DNA from: Eggerthellales bacterium UBA948
GTDB lineage: Bacteria > Actinomycetota > Coriobacteriia > Coriobacteriales > UBA8131
Assembly: GCA_002293265.1 (NCBI GenBank)
Contig: DBCW01000083.1
Span: 21,815-33,408, forward strand
Direction: 5' to 3'
DNA length: 11,594 nucleotides
In this document: positions 1 to 6,230 of the stretch, piece after piece
Position numbering within the stretch: the first letter of the stretch is position 1
Layout of the letters: the number at the start of each line of letters is the position of its first letter
The notes under the pieces: generated by a model
What the model was told of the DNA's origin: nothing
Database searches by the model: none
The model's input: only the letters and a program-made list of their open reading frames with translations
Program-made: the position numbers and the translations under genes

Positions 1-1
1 C

Positions 2-994
2 TTAAGCCCCCATCACGACACATATCTTTAGGAGTAGATCACCTGCAATTACCAAAAATGACGGTACAATCTCAAATTTTTTAGCATTACCCCATTGAAA
101 GACTAAGTTGAGTATTGCCGGCAATAACAACCCAACCGCAATTAGTCCAACCCAAAAGAGTATTGAGTGATCGCCAAAGATCAGCTTTGTAATTACCTCT
201 GGGGTTTGAGAATTATTGGTAGACACTAAAACAAAAATGCCCAGCACGATTATCTCAACAATGACTAAAAGTGTATTAAAAGACATAAGATTTCTAAGCA
301 ATAGGTCAAAGCTTTTTCCCGGTCGTGAGAAATGTGACAAGATATAAACAAGGGCTGAGCCTGCGGATAATGAGGCAATTGTAAATAAGAGGGTAATAAA
401 AGCGGGATTCCAGTACTCGAAGCTTGCAATACTATTAATAAACAAACTCATATTTGCGCTAACTATAAACGATAGAAGAACGCCAATACCTGTTGCAACG
501 CGAATAAGTACCGCGTTTGGTCTAATTGCCCCCATCCACACACTAGCTAAAAACGTACTCAAACAAAAAAGTGCTACTAGCACCATCGCTATCATCACTA
601 GTTCAAAACGTTTGTCATTGGTGTTTAGAATTATAACGTCAGCAGCTTGAGCCACATTAAAGATAAAAAAGATGAAACCAAGTCCTAACGTAACACTACC
701 GGCAACAAACCCCGGCCCTATCATTCTTTTGTAGGACTCGCCTGTATAGATGAACCTATGCAGAGATCGAGACACGGCTTCTATTGGCGAATTAAAACTG
801 AGGATAGCATTGACCAAAAAAGTTCCGGATCCAATGCCGCAGAAAAACAGATAGCTAATAACCAACATGCTGTTCATCAGATTTTTCAAATCTAAAGAAA
901 TGCCTATTAGTTGCTTGATTTTTAGTGTTTTTGTTACGTAAGAAGATAGCGCATGCCCCCAAACAAAAATTGTGACATCACCCCTCATCTCCAC
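2..994 (-). CDS. NrfD/PsrC/DmsC-like membrane anchor subunit
   Basis: A 330-residue, very hydrophobic protein with about eight or nine membrane segments (roughly residues 43-65, 91-115, 131-155, 161-185, 195-220, 237-258, 276-300, 310-328). The first helix has the small-residue pattern FFCGIGSGTFLVNAI. A WNPAF element starts the fifth helix and the C-terminus is a glycine-containing helix. This layout fits the NrfD/PsrC/DmsC family, which exchanges electrons with membrane quinones for a periplasm-facing Fe-S/molybdoenzyme or cytochrome partner. The partner cannot be named, because genes downstream lie beyond the left edge. The reading frame opens with GTG at 994. No Shine-Dalgarno precedes it, but a promoter-like sequence ends about 11 bases upstream, so a leaderless transcript is plausible. 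Family similarity begins near residue 43, so a start at M40 (877) or M43 cannot be excluded. The family call is fairly safe; the substrate is unknown. Confidence 0.72.
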   Translation of the reverse strand: MEMRGDVTIFVWGHALSSYVTKTLKIKQLIGISLDLKNLMNSMLVISYLFFCGIGSGTFLVNAILSFNSPIEAVSRSLHRFIYTGESYKRMIGPGFVAGSVTLGLGFIFFIFNVAQAADVIILNTNDKRFELVMIAMVLVALFCLSTFLASVWMGAIRPNAVLIRVATGIGVLLSFIVSANMSLFINSIASFEYWNPAFITLLFTIASLSAGSALVYILSHFSRPGKSFDLLLRNLMSFNTLLVIVEIIVLGIFVLVSTNNSQTPEVITKLIFGDHSILFWVGLIAVGLLLPAILNLVFQWGNAKKFEIVPSFLVIAGDLLLKICVVMGA

Positions 995-1005
995 AATATG
1001 TATAT

Positions 1006-1034
1006 ATTATCCCACAACATGTTTTGACTGATAA
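1006..1034 (-). promoter_or_regulatory. Candidate sigma-70-type promoter for the NrfD-like gene
   Basis: Read on the minus strand, TTATCA (1034-1029) and GATAAT (1011-1006) are separated by exactly 17 bases. The implied transcription start is near 999, only about five bases before the GTG at 994. This would give a leaderless or near-leaderless mRNA, consistent with the missing ribosome binding site. It rests on consensus resemblance in AT-rich DNA. Confidence 0.38.
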
Positions 1035-1052
1035 TAGTTTTCCGTAAAATTT

Positions 1053-1076
1053 TGCATATGAAACCGATAATATGCA
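1053..1076. promoter_or_regulatory. Inverted repeat TGCATAT-N10-ATATGCA, candidate operator
   Basis: Two perfect 7-bp arms, TGCATAT (1053-1059) and ATATGCA (1070-1076), flank a 10-base spacer. The centre (about 1064.5) is about 65 bases upstream of the transcription start inferred for the leftward NrfD-like gene, which is typical for an activator contacting RNA polymerase. The same region could also control the rightward cytochrome gene, whose start is 262 bp away. The symmetry is seen directly; the regulator and function are inferred. Coriobacterial respiratory genes are often paired with LuxR-type regulators, but none lies in the window. Confidence 0.35.
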
Positions 1077-1326
1077 GACATGCTTTCAACCTGGATTAAA
1101 CGTTTATCTAGTCCTTTCACCCGACCATAGCAGTAACCTATAGCCTAAGTTTTTTGCCTTGTACCGAGACAATTTAAAGTTTAAACGGTCAATTACTCCA
1201 TTATTAGGGTAGAATATTTTAGTTGAAGCGAATGTGGTTTGCGTGGGGCAAGTTGCATACGTTTGGATGTGGGTAAAGATTTTGTACGTACGACTCTGTT
1301 CTTAATAGGGTCAGGGAAGGAAAACA

Positions 1327-2130
1327 ATGAGTGAAGAAGAGAAAGTCAGTGAGGTGGCAGTAGAGGAAACTACATCCTCTGAAGAGACGCCCAAAAAGAA
1401 GCGCAGCCTGAGGTTTAAAATCCTGATGGTCGTGGTCATCGTGGTTGCAGTAATGGCAGTTGCCGGCGGATCAGTGTATTTGATCTTCCATAGCAATCCG
1501 CTGTTCTGCAATGCAGTATGTCACACTCCAATGGATCCTTACGTTACAAGTTTCTTGGAAGGTAAATCTGTTAATGACAAACAGGGTGCTTTAACAGCCG
1601 ATATGTCTGGCAGTCTGATTTTCCACAAAGAGACTACAGAGTACAAAAACGGTGAGGCTATCGTTTGTACAACTTGCCACGATGACGGTATTGATAAAAA
1701 CATCCAAGAAGGTATTGCTTGGGTAAGCGGAAACTATGAGCTTCCTCTGACCATGCAAGTTGCTTCGATGGAGGGAACAGGCGACAAGAACGGTGTTACT
1801 TGGTGCCTACGCGATGGCTGTCACACCAATGATGCCGGCGAGCCCATCAATGATGCAAGATCTCTACAAAAGGCAACGGCTACATTGTCATTGAACCCAC
1901 ACGCAATTACCAAACCAAGCGCAATCGATCAGATGCAGCATGAGAGATATTGGGTTGAAGGCAGCAATGGTCTTATCGACTGTAGCACTTGCCACCAAAC
2001 CCATGAGCAGTCTGTAATGATTTGTACTGAGTGCCACACTGAAGGTGGCGTTGGCGAGAAAAGAATCGCTGAAGTACCTGCCGGTTGGTTAACTGCCGCC
2101 GAAAAGATCAAGCAAGACAGAGCTAAATAA
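1327..2130 (+). CDS. Membrane-anchored five-haem cytochrome c (NapC/NrfH-like)
   Basis: A 267-residue protein with an acidic cytoplasmic N-terminus (1-20), a basic KKKR stop (23-26), one membrane helix (about 31-54) and an exported haem domain. There are five candidate covalent haem sites: CNAVCH (61-66), CTTCH (114-118), CLRDGCH (160-166), CSTCH (219-223) and CTECH (233-237). Sites 1 and 3 have three and four residues between the cysteines instead of two. The first site continues as HTPM, matching the NapC/NrfH-type pattern in which the haem motif is followed by a nearby methionine. Such proteins pass electrons from the quinol pool to extracytoplasmic reductases; in Coriobacteriia they often accompany flavoprotein reductases, but no such gene lies next to it here. 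The start is supported by GGAAGG six bases upstream. A terminator follows, so the gene is probably monocistronic. The cytochrome call is firm; the haem count and the partner are inferred. Confidence 0.85.
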   Translation: MSEEEKVSEVAVEETTSSEETPKKKRSLRFKILMVVVIVVAVMAVAGGSVYLIFHSNPLFCNAVCHTPMDPYVTSFLEGKSVNDKQGALTADMSGSLIFHKETTEYKNGEAIVCTTCHDDGIDKNIQEGIAWVSGNYELPLTMQVASMEGTGDKNGVTWCLRDGCHTNDAGEPINDARSLQKATATLSLNPHAITKPSAIDQMQHERYWVEGSNGLIDCSTCHQTHEQSVMICTECHTEGGVGEKRIAEVPAGWLTAAEKIKQDRAK

Positions 2131-2152
2131 GCTTTAAGCTTAATTGTTTACT

Positions 2153-2182
2153 AAAAACCCCGTTCGAAGGAGCGGGGTTTTT
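2153..2182. terminator. Strong bidirectional intrinsic terminator
   Basis: AAAAACCCCG pairs with CGGGGTTTTT, and TTC/GAG extends the stem to 13 bp (one wobble) around a GAAG loop. Five T residues follow in the rightward direction and five in the leftward direction, so it can end the cytochrome transcript and also the oppositely oriented aro-peptidase transcript that stops at 2330. Confidence 0.88.
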
Positions 2183-2222
2183 GCTTGTGCAAATCGCCAC
2201 AAAGTACTCGAAAACTCCTGTT

Positions 2223-2301
2223 CTGTCACTGTCGCTTCGGCGGGAATCCACGGCCACACAGTGATCACAACAATGGATTCTTGCCTTCGCAGGAATGACA
2301 G
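2223..2301. repeat. 79-bp inverted pair of degenerate dRS3-like repeats
   Basis: A left arm (2223-2250) running from CTGTCA to GGGAATCCA and a right arm (2274-2301) running from TGGATTC to GAATGACAG face each other across a 23-bp core. By hand alignment the arms match at 19 of 28 positions when one is reverse-complemented. Each arm is a degenerate version of the ATTCCC-N8-GGGAAT hairpin seen intact at 9323-9342. It lies between convergent transcription units, a usual place for small dispersed repeats. No coding capacity. Confidence 0.65.
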
Positions 2302-2329
2302 GGTGATACGTTGATGACGCTAATATGGT

Positions 2330-3517
2330 TTAATTTGACAGTTCTAATAGCTCTTTAGTGGATAGCGTAAAACTCTCGAAGCCGTCTTCTCGTATCACAC
2401 CGAAGTCTTCTATGCGTACTCCGCCTACTCCTTCGATATATATACCGGGCTCTATAGTGATTATGTTGCCTATTTCCAGTTCTTTTTCTGCTTTGGGAGC
2501 CAGAGTGGGTAATTCGTGGATCTCTATTCCTACCCCGTGACCCAATGAATGTATAAACTTACCTTCAAAACCGTGCTTGGCAATTATCCTCTCGGCAATT
2601 TGTTGAGCTTCTTGTGCTTTCATGCCGGGCTTAATCGCCTTGGCAACGCTTTGATGCGCGTCTAGTGCCGCTGCGTACATTTTTCGCTGCTGCTCGTTTG
2701 CCTCCCCCAGCACTACCGTTCTGGTCATGTCTGAGCAATAATCGTTTAAACGGGCACCAAAGTCCATGAGCACGATGTCGCCTCGCACAAGCACTCTGTC
2801 GCTTGGCTTGGCGTGCGGTATGGCGCTGTTTGATCCACCGGCAACTATTGATGGAAACGAAAGTGAGTCTGCTCCCTGGCGACGTATAAAAAACTCTAAC
2901 TCAAAAGCGGCTTGCTTTTCTGTGATTCCAGGTCGTAAGTATTTAATCATATGATCAAAAGCTGCATCGGTAATAGTTTGAGCAGCTTTGAGCAGAGCTA
3001 CCTCACCGGCATTTTTTATCGCCCTTAATCCACCTAAAAGGTTAGAAACCTCAACCAACTCTAAATCAATGTCGCTGTCTTCAGTTTCTTTTTTAATAGC
3101 TTTGGATAATGCTTTATACCAATCAAGTCTGAGATCACTCTCTATGCCTATGCACATCGTCTTTTTTGGGTCTTTAGAATTATCATCAATACACGACAAA
3201 CCGGTCATCATCTGCTCTGCAATAAAAGCAAAACGTGGTCTGCTTTCGTCAAGTATCCGCCAATGCCCTTTATTGTTAAGTCTTCTAAAAGCCTCTGAAT
3301 ATCGCTTATCCGTAAACAGACATGGTTTGGCTGCAACGCTAAACTGATCATCTTGAAACGAGACCATGAGCACTTGATGCGCCTGCTCCTCATCAAACAC
3401 GTTAGAAAAGCCTGTCAGCCAGCGAATGTCCGCTGTTTTGGTGGTAACGTAGGCATCAAGACCTTTACTTTTTAGCTCTGCATTAAGTTGTAATATGTGA
3501 TCTTGATTCCTAGACAT
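2330..3517 (-). CDS. Xaa-Pro peptidase, M24B family (PepP/PepQ-like)
   Basis: A 395-residue cytoplasmic metallopeptidase that would release residues from the N-terminus of peptides with proline in the second position. It has the two-part build of the family: an N-terminal creatinase-like domain (about 1-160) and a C-terminal pita-bread catalytic domain (about 170-395). The dinuclear metal ligands are all visible: D252 in MDFGA, D263 in CSDMTRT, H327 in HSLGHGVG, E356 in EPGIY and E370 in VRIED. H235 (IPHAKP) fits the substrate-binding histidine. No signal peptide is present. The start ATG (3517) lies 21 bases after the aroQ stop, with AAAGAG just upstream, so it is probably the last gene of the aro transcript. 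Sequence alone does not tell aminopeptidase P from dipeptidase activity. Peptide recycling is a plausible but unproved link to the amino-acid biosynthesis genes. Confidence 0.9.
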   Translation of the reverse strand: MSRNQDHILQLNAELKSKGLDAYVTTKTADIRWLTGFSNVFDEEQAHQVLMVSFQDDQFSVAAKPCLFTDKRYSEAFRRLNNKGHWRILDESRPRFAFIAEQMMTGLSCIDDNSKDPKKTMCIGIESDLRLDWYKALSKAIKKETEDSDIDLELVEVSNLLGGLRAIKNAGEVALLKAAQTITDAAFDHMIKYLRPGITEKQAAFELEFFIRRQGADSLSFPSIVAGGSNSAIPHAKPSDRVLVRGDIVLMDFGARLNDYCSDMTRTVVLGEANEQQRKMYAAALDAHQSVAKAIKPGMKAQEAQQIAERIIAKHGFEGKFIHSLGHGVGIEIHELPTLAPKAEKELEIGNIITIEPGIYIEGVGGVRIEDFGVIREDGFESFTLSTKELLELSN

Positions 3518-3538
3518 AAACTCTTTTCTAATGACTTT

Positions 3539-4510
3539 CTATGACTTTTTAAAAAGCGACCATCGTGATTTTTTCTTTTCGCCATCCGGTGTTGTCTCCG
3601 CCGCATTAGTTGCATCGGCAATACTAACATCAACAGCTTCAATAGGAGCGTTTGGGTCAACTGCCTCAACCTTAGTTTCGATCACACTGGACGAGGGTAC
3701 TTCAACAACGCTTGCCTGAGCTGCACTTGGGGCATTGTCGGCCTCTACTTGTGAATCTGTGGTGACAGCCTGAGCCGCAAGTCGTGCTTCCTCGGCTGCT
3801 TTTGCCTCAGCCGCAAGTCGTGCCTCCTCGGCAGCTTTTGCCTCAGCCGCAGCTTTTGCCTCAGCCGCAAGCTTTGCTTCCTCGGCTGCTTTTGCCTCAG
3901 CCGCAGCCTGTGCCTCAGCCGCAAGTCGTGCCTCCTCGGCAGCTTTTGCCTCAGCCGCTAGCTTTGCTTCCTCGGCAGCTTTCGCAGCGGCAGCGGCTTC
4001 CTGCTCTTTCTTCAGCGCTTCTTCTTTTCGCTTTTGTTCGGCAATACGCTGAGCCTTAACATATTTCGCCAGAGCAACGATACCTTCCTTATAGGAATCC
4101 ACCCCTTTTCCCATGAATTGAGCGATGCAAACAATAGCCATCACAGAGGCAGCTCTAAAACTTTCGCGCGACTTGATGTTTGATAGATGAACCTCAACTA
4201 CCGGAGTTGGAACAGAAGCAATCGCATCCCTAATTGCCAAAGAGTAGTGAGTATGAGCTGCAGGGTTGTACACTATACCGTCAAACTTCTCATGAGCTTT
4301 GTGAATGACATCAATAAGCATTCCCTCATGGTTTGATTGATAAAAATACAGCTCAATCTTTGTCTCTACATCCTCAATCTGCTCGTTAAGAGATTGAACA
4401 TAATTTGCCAGCTCTCTGTTCATTTCTTCCAATGTAAGATTCCCATAGATATCCGGTTCTCTCATACCCAAGAGATTCATATTCGGTCCGTTTAATACAA
4501 GCAGTTTCAT
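3539..4510 (-). CDS. aroQ: Type II 3-dehydroquinate dehydratase with a long C-terminal repeat arm
   Basis: Catalyses dehydration of 3-dehydroquinate to 3-dehydroshikimate (shikimate pathway, step 3). The start is ATG 4510: GGAGGAG lies at 4519-4513 and the family motif NGPNMNLLGMREPDIYG follows at once (residues 7-23). An in-frame start at 4567 would add 19 unrelated residues. Residues 1 to about 150 form the complete enzyme with N12, R17, Y22, N82 (NPAAHTHYS), H88, E106, H108 and R119. The family normally ends near 145-150 residues. Here 173 more follow: a charged helix (150-176), twelve A/E/K-rich hexads (177-248), a low-complexity acidic linker (249-310) and a basic tail, EKKKSRWSLFKKS. 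The arm resembles TolA-type long helices in composition. It is in frame, within the operon and ends in a normal stop, so it is not a frameshift artefact. The arm's role is unknown. Confidence 0.93.
   Translation of the reverse strand: MKLLVLNGPNMNLLGMREPDIYGNLTLEEMNRELANYVQSLNEQIEDVETKIELYFYQSNHEGMLIDVIHKAHEKFDGIVYNPAAHTHYSLAIRDAIASVPTPVVEVHLSNIKSRESFRAASVMAIVCIAQFMGKGVDSYKEGIVALAKYVKAQRIAEQKRKEEALKKEQEAAAAAKAAEEAKLAAEAKAAEEARLAAEAQAAAEAKAAEEAKLAAEAKAAAEAKAAEEARLAAEAKAAEEARLAAQAVTTDSQVEADNAPSAAQASVVEVPSSSVIETKVEAVDPNAPIEAVDVSIADATNAAETTPDGEKKKSRWSLFKKS
3767..3982 (-). repeat. Tandem 18-bp/36-bp coding repeat in aroQ
   Basis: The DNA encodes twelve consecutive hexads in the 3' half of aroQ. 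The main unit is a 36-bp pair, KAAEEA plus (K/R)LAAEA, present five times. Two single 18-bp units, QAAAEA and KAAAEA, interrupt the series, and the last copy ends LAAQA. Copies differ by a few bases, so the array has diverged since expansion but could still slip during replication. In-frame copy changes would lengthen or shorten the arm by multiples of six residues without disrupting the enzyme. Confidence 0.85.
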
Positions 4511-4523
4511 AGCTCCTCCAATG

Positions 4524-4554
4524 GCCGCCTGCTTACAGTTTCCAGCAAGCCGGC
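4524..4554 (-). promoter_or_regulatory. Hairpin just upstream of the aroQ ribosome binding site
   Basis: Read on the minus strand, GCCGGCTTGC and GCAGGCGGC form a 9-bp stem (one bulged G, one G-T pair) closing a 12-base loop. The stem ends four bases before the GGAGGAG of aroQ, inside the 82-base aroB-aroQ gap, the longest gap in the gene run. It could tune aroQ translation, mark an mRNA processing site, or be chance in a GC-rich patch. It has no U-tract and is not a terminator. Confidence 0.3.
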
Positions 4555-4592
4555 ACTTCCCTAGCATTTAAATTTACACCCATGCACACACA

Positions 4593-5690
4593 TTACATAC
4601 GCGCTTGTTCCCATAATATTATATATATCTTTGCGAGGTCTGGGTCAACAATCTCAACTTTCCATTCACCCGGGCCACATGCAAAAACAAATCTCAAGTT
4701 TCCACCACGAACTTTTTTATCACCAAACATGCACTCGAATAACTCATCAGACGAAAAAGACTCTGCAACAGGACTTAATCCAATAGCGTCAAATAAGTCG
4801 TCTTGAGCTTTGACAAAATCATTGGACGAGCCAATTACCTCCACCGCCAGACGCGCTGCAAAGCGCATTCCCTCTGCTACGGCCTTTCCATGAGATATCG
4901 AGTATCCGGAAACTTGCTCCAGCGCATGAGCAAAGGTGTGACCATAGTTAAGACATTCACGCAGACCGGATTCCTTTTCATCGGCAATTACAACGCGAGC
5001 TTTGAATGTAAGCGCACGCACTATCACTTGCTTTAAGGCATCGTCGTCGTGCGCGACCAGACTAGATACATTATTTAATACCCACTCATAGAACTCTCCC
5101 CCATCAATTATGGCTGATTTGGCTATTTCTGCAAAGCCGTTATCCCACTCAGCATCAGGCAAAGTGACAAGAGTGTCCAGATCCGCAGCAACATATATCG
5201 GTTGATAAAAACTGCCTACAAGATTTTTCCCGGCACTGATGTTTATGGCAGTTTTTCCACCAACCGATGAATCCACCATCGCCAAAAGGCTTGTGGGCAG
5301 CTGCACAAAGTCAATCCCACGCATATAGGTAGCTGCAATGAACCCGGTAATATCGCCAACAACTCCACCGCCTAGAGCAAGTAAAAGCCCATCACGACCG
5401 ATGTTTAACATCGCAAGTGCATCCCAAAGCTCTGTAGCGACTTCTATGTTCTTACTCTCTTCTCCTGCCGGTATTGTGAGGTCGTAAACTTCAAACTCCG
5501 CTTCGACAAGTGCCTTTTTGGTCGTCTCCAGATAAAGTGAGCCAACATTACTATCTGTGATTATAACTGCCTTTTTTGCAGAGCTTAACTCGCGCAAGTG
5601 TGTGCCAAGGTTTTCAAGTAGCTTGCAACCCACCCTTATATCATAACTTCGCTCTTGGTCAAGAACAACTTTAAGCCTACTTGTAGCCAT
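4593..5690 (-). CDS. aroB: 3-dehydroquinate synthase
   Basis: Converts DAHP to 3-dehydroquinate (shikimate pathway, step 2), an NAD- and metal-dependent cytoplasmic enzyme. The 365 residues match the family length. The dinucleotide-binding motif GGGVVGD is at 107-113, followed by the LPTSLLAMVDSSVGGKTAIN block (131-150) lining the active site. Metal ligands are E188 (GFAEIAKSAII), H251 (NYGHTFAHALE) and H267 (SHGKAVAEGM). The start codon lies one base after the aroK stop, and AAGGAAAG inside the end of aroK supplies the ribosome binding site, so aroK and aroB are translationally close. No truncation or unusual domain was seen. Confidence 0.97.
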   Translation of the reverse strand: MATSRLKVVLDQERSYDIRVGCKLLENLGTHLRELSSAKKAVIITDSNVGSLYLETTKKALVEAEFEVYDLTIPAGEESKNIEVATELWDALAMLNIGRDGLLLALGGGVVGDITGFIAATYMRGIDFVQLPTSLLAMVDSSVGGKTAINISAGKNLVGSFYQPIYVAADLDTLVTLPDAEWDNGFAEIAKSAIIDGGEFYEWVLNNVSSLVAHDDDALKQVIVRALTFKARVVIADEKESGLRECLNYGHTFAHALEQVSGYSISHGKAVAEGMRFAARLAVEVIGSSNDFVKAQDDLFDAIGLSPVAESFSSDELFECMFGDKKVRGGNLRFVFACGPGEWKVEIVDPDLAKIYIILWEQARM

Positions 5691-5691
5691 G

Positions 5692-6213
5692 CTATAGCTT
5701 TCCTTCTTTCCTTAACGCTTTTTGCACAGCAGTCACAACCTGATAAAGTGTCTTGCCGTTGGTATCAATGGTGATGTCTGCTGCCTGTTCATAGTATTTT
5801 AAACGAGAAGCCAAGAGTTCTGCAGGCGGGATTTCTCCACTTAAAAGAGGTCTGGTCTCAGGTCTGGATATTCTGGATACCGCCTCGGCGGCATCAACTT
5901 TTAAATAGACAACACATCCAAGTTGCCCCAACAACTCGCGACTGCTGTCGTTGGTCACAACTCCACCGCCACAAGACAAAATTGAGCGTTCACGCGCAAT
6001 CATTGAGCACAAAAACGCCCACTCTCTTTCTCTAAACCCTGCCTCACCTTCGAGCTTAAATATCTCAGGTATCTTCATGTTGGCTTCACGCTCAATATAG
6101 GTATCCATGTCGATGCAGTTCATGTTCTCAAAGCGGGCAAGTCTTCGCGATACGGTAGACTTACCCGATCCCATGAAGCCAATAAATATTATGTGGTCAG
6201 CCAGTTTTTCCAT
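5692..6213 (-). CDS. aroK: Shikimate kinase
   Basis: Phosphorylates shikimate at the 3-hydroxyl with ATP (shikimate pathway, step 5). With ATG 6213 as start the protein has 173 residues, normal for the family. The Walker A loop GFMGSGKST is at 12-20, the shikimate-binding acidic pair at D35/D37 (IDMD), R61 is in GFRERE, the GGG motif at 82-84 and the lid RPETRPLL at 117-124. An in-frame TTG two codons earlier (6219) is an alternative. Neither start has a clear Shine-Dalgarno, so translation may depend on coupling to aroC, whose stop is 17 bases upstream. The C-terminus runs to one base before aroB. Confidence 0.95.
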   Translation of the reverse strand: MEKLADHIIFIGFMGSGKSTVSRRLARFENMNCIDMDTYIEREANMKIPEIFKLEGEAGFREREWAFLCSMIARERSILSCGGGVVTNDSSRELLGQLGCVVYLKVDAAEAVSRISRPETRPLLSGEIPPAELLASRLKYYEQAADITIDTNGKTLYQVVTAVQKALRKEGKL

Positions 6214-6230
6214 ATTCAATACTGTATGCG

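Larger units (their letters stand above)
995..1326. other. 332-bp divergent intergenic region between two respiratory genes
   Basis: No open reading frame with a ribosome binding site was found here. Besides the leftward promoter and the inverted repeat listed separately, it holds three small self-complementary octamers: AACATGTT (1016-1023), GTTTAAAC (1179-1186) and GTACGTAC (1284-1291). The cytochrome's ribosome binding site, GGAAGG (1315-1320), is at the right end. No convincing rightward promoter was found: TAGAAT at 1210-1215 resembles a -10 box but lacks a good -35 partner. The length is generous for two promoters and suggests regulatory sites or a long cytochrome leader. Confidence 0.5.

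Noticed and set aside
3784..4059. 91-residue plus-strand frame rich in Pro, Leu and Gln
   Set aside because: It is the opposite-strand shadow of the aroQ repeat and has no credible ribosome binding site.
4511..4567. Upstream in-frame start adding 19 residues to AroQ
   Set aside because: GGAGGAG sits directly before ATG 4510, where the family sequence begins; the extra residues are encoded by the leader hairpin.
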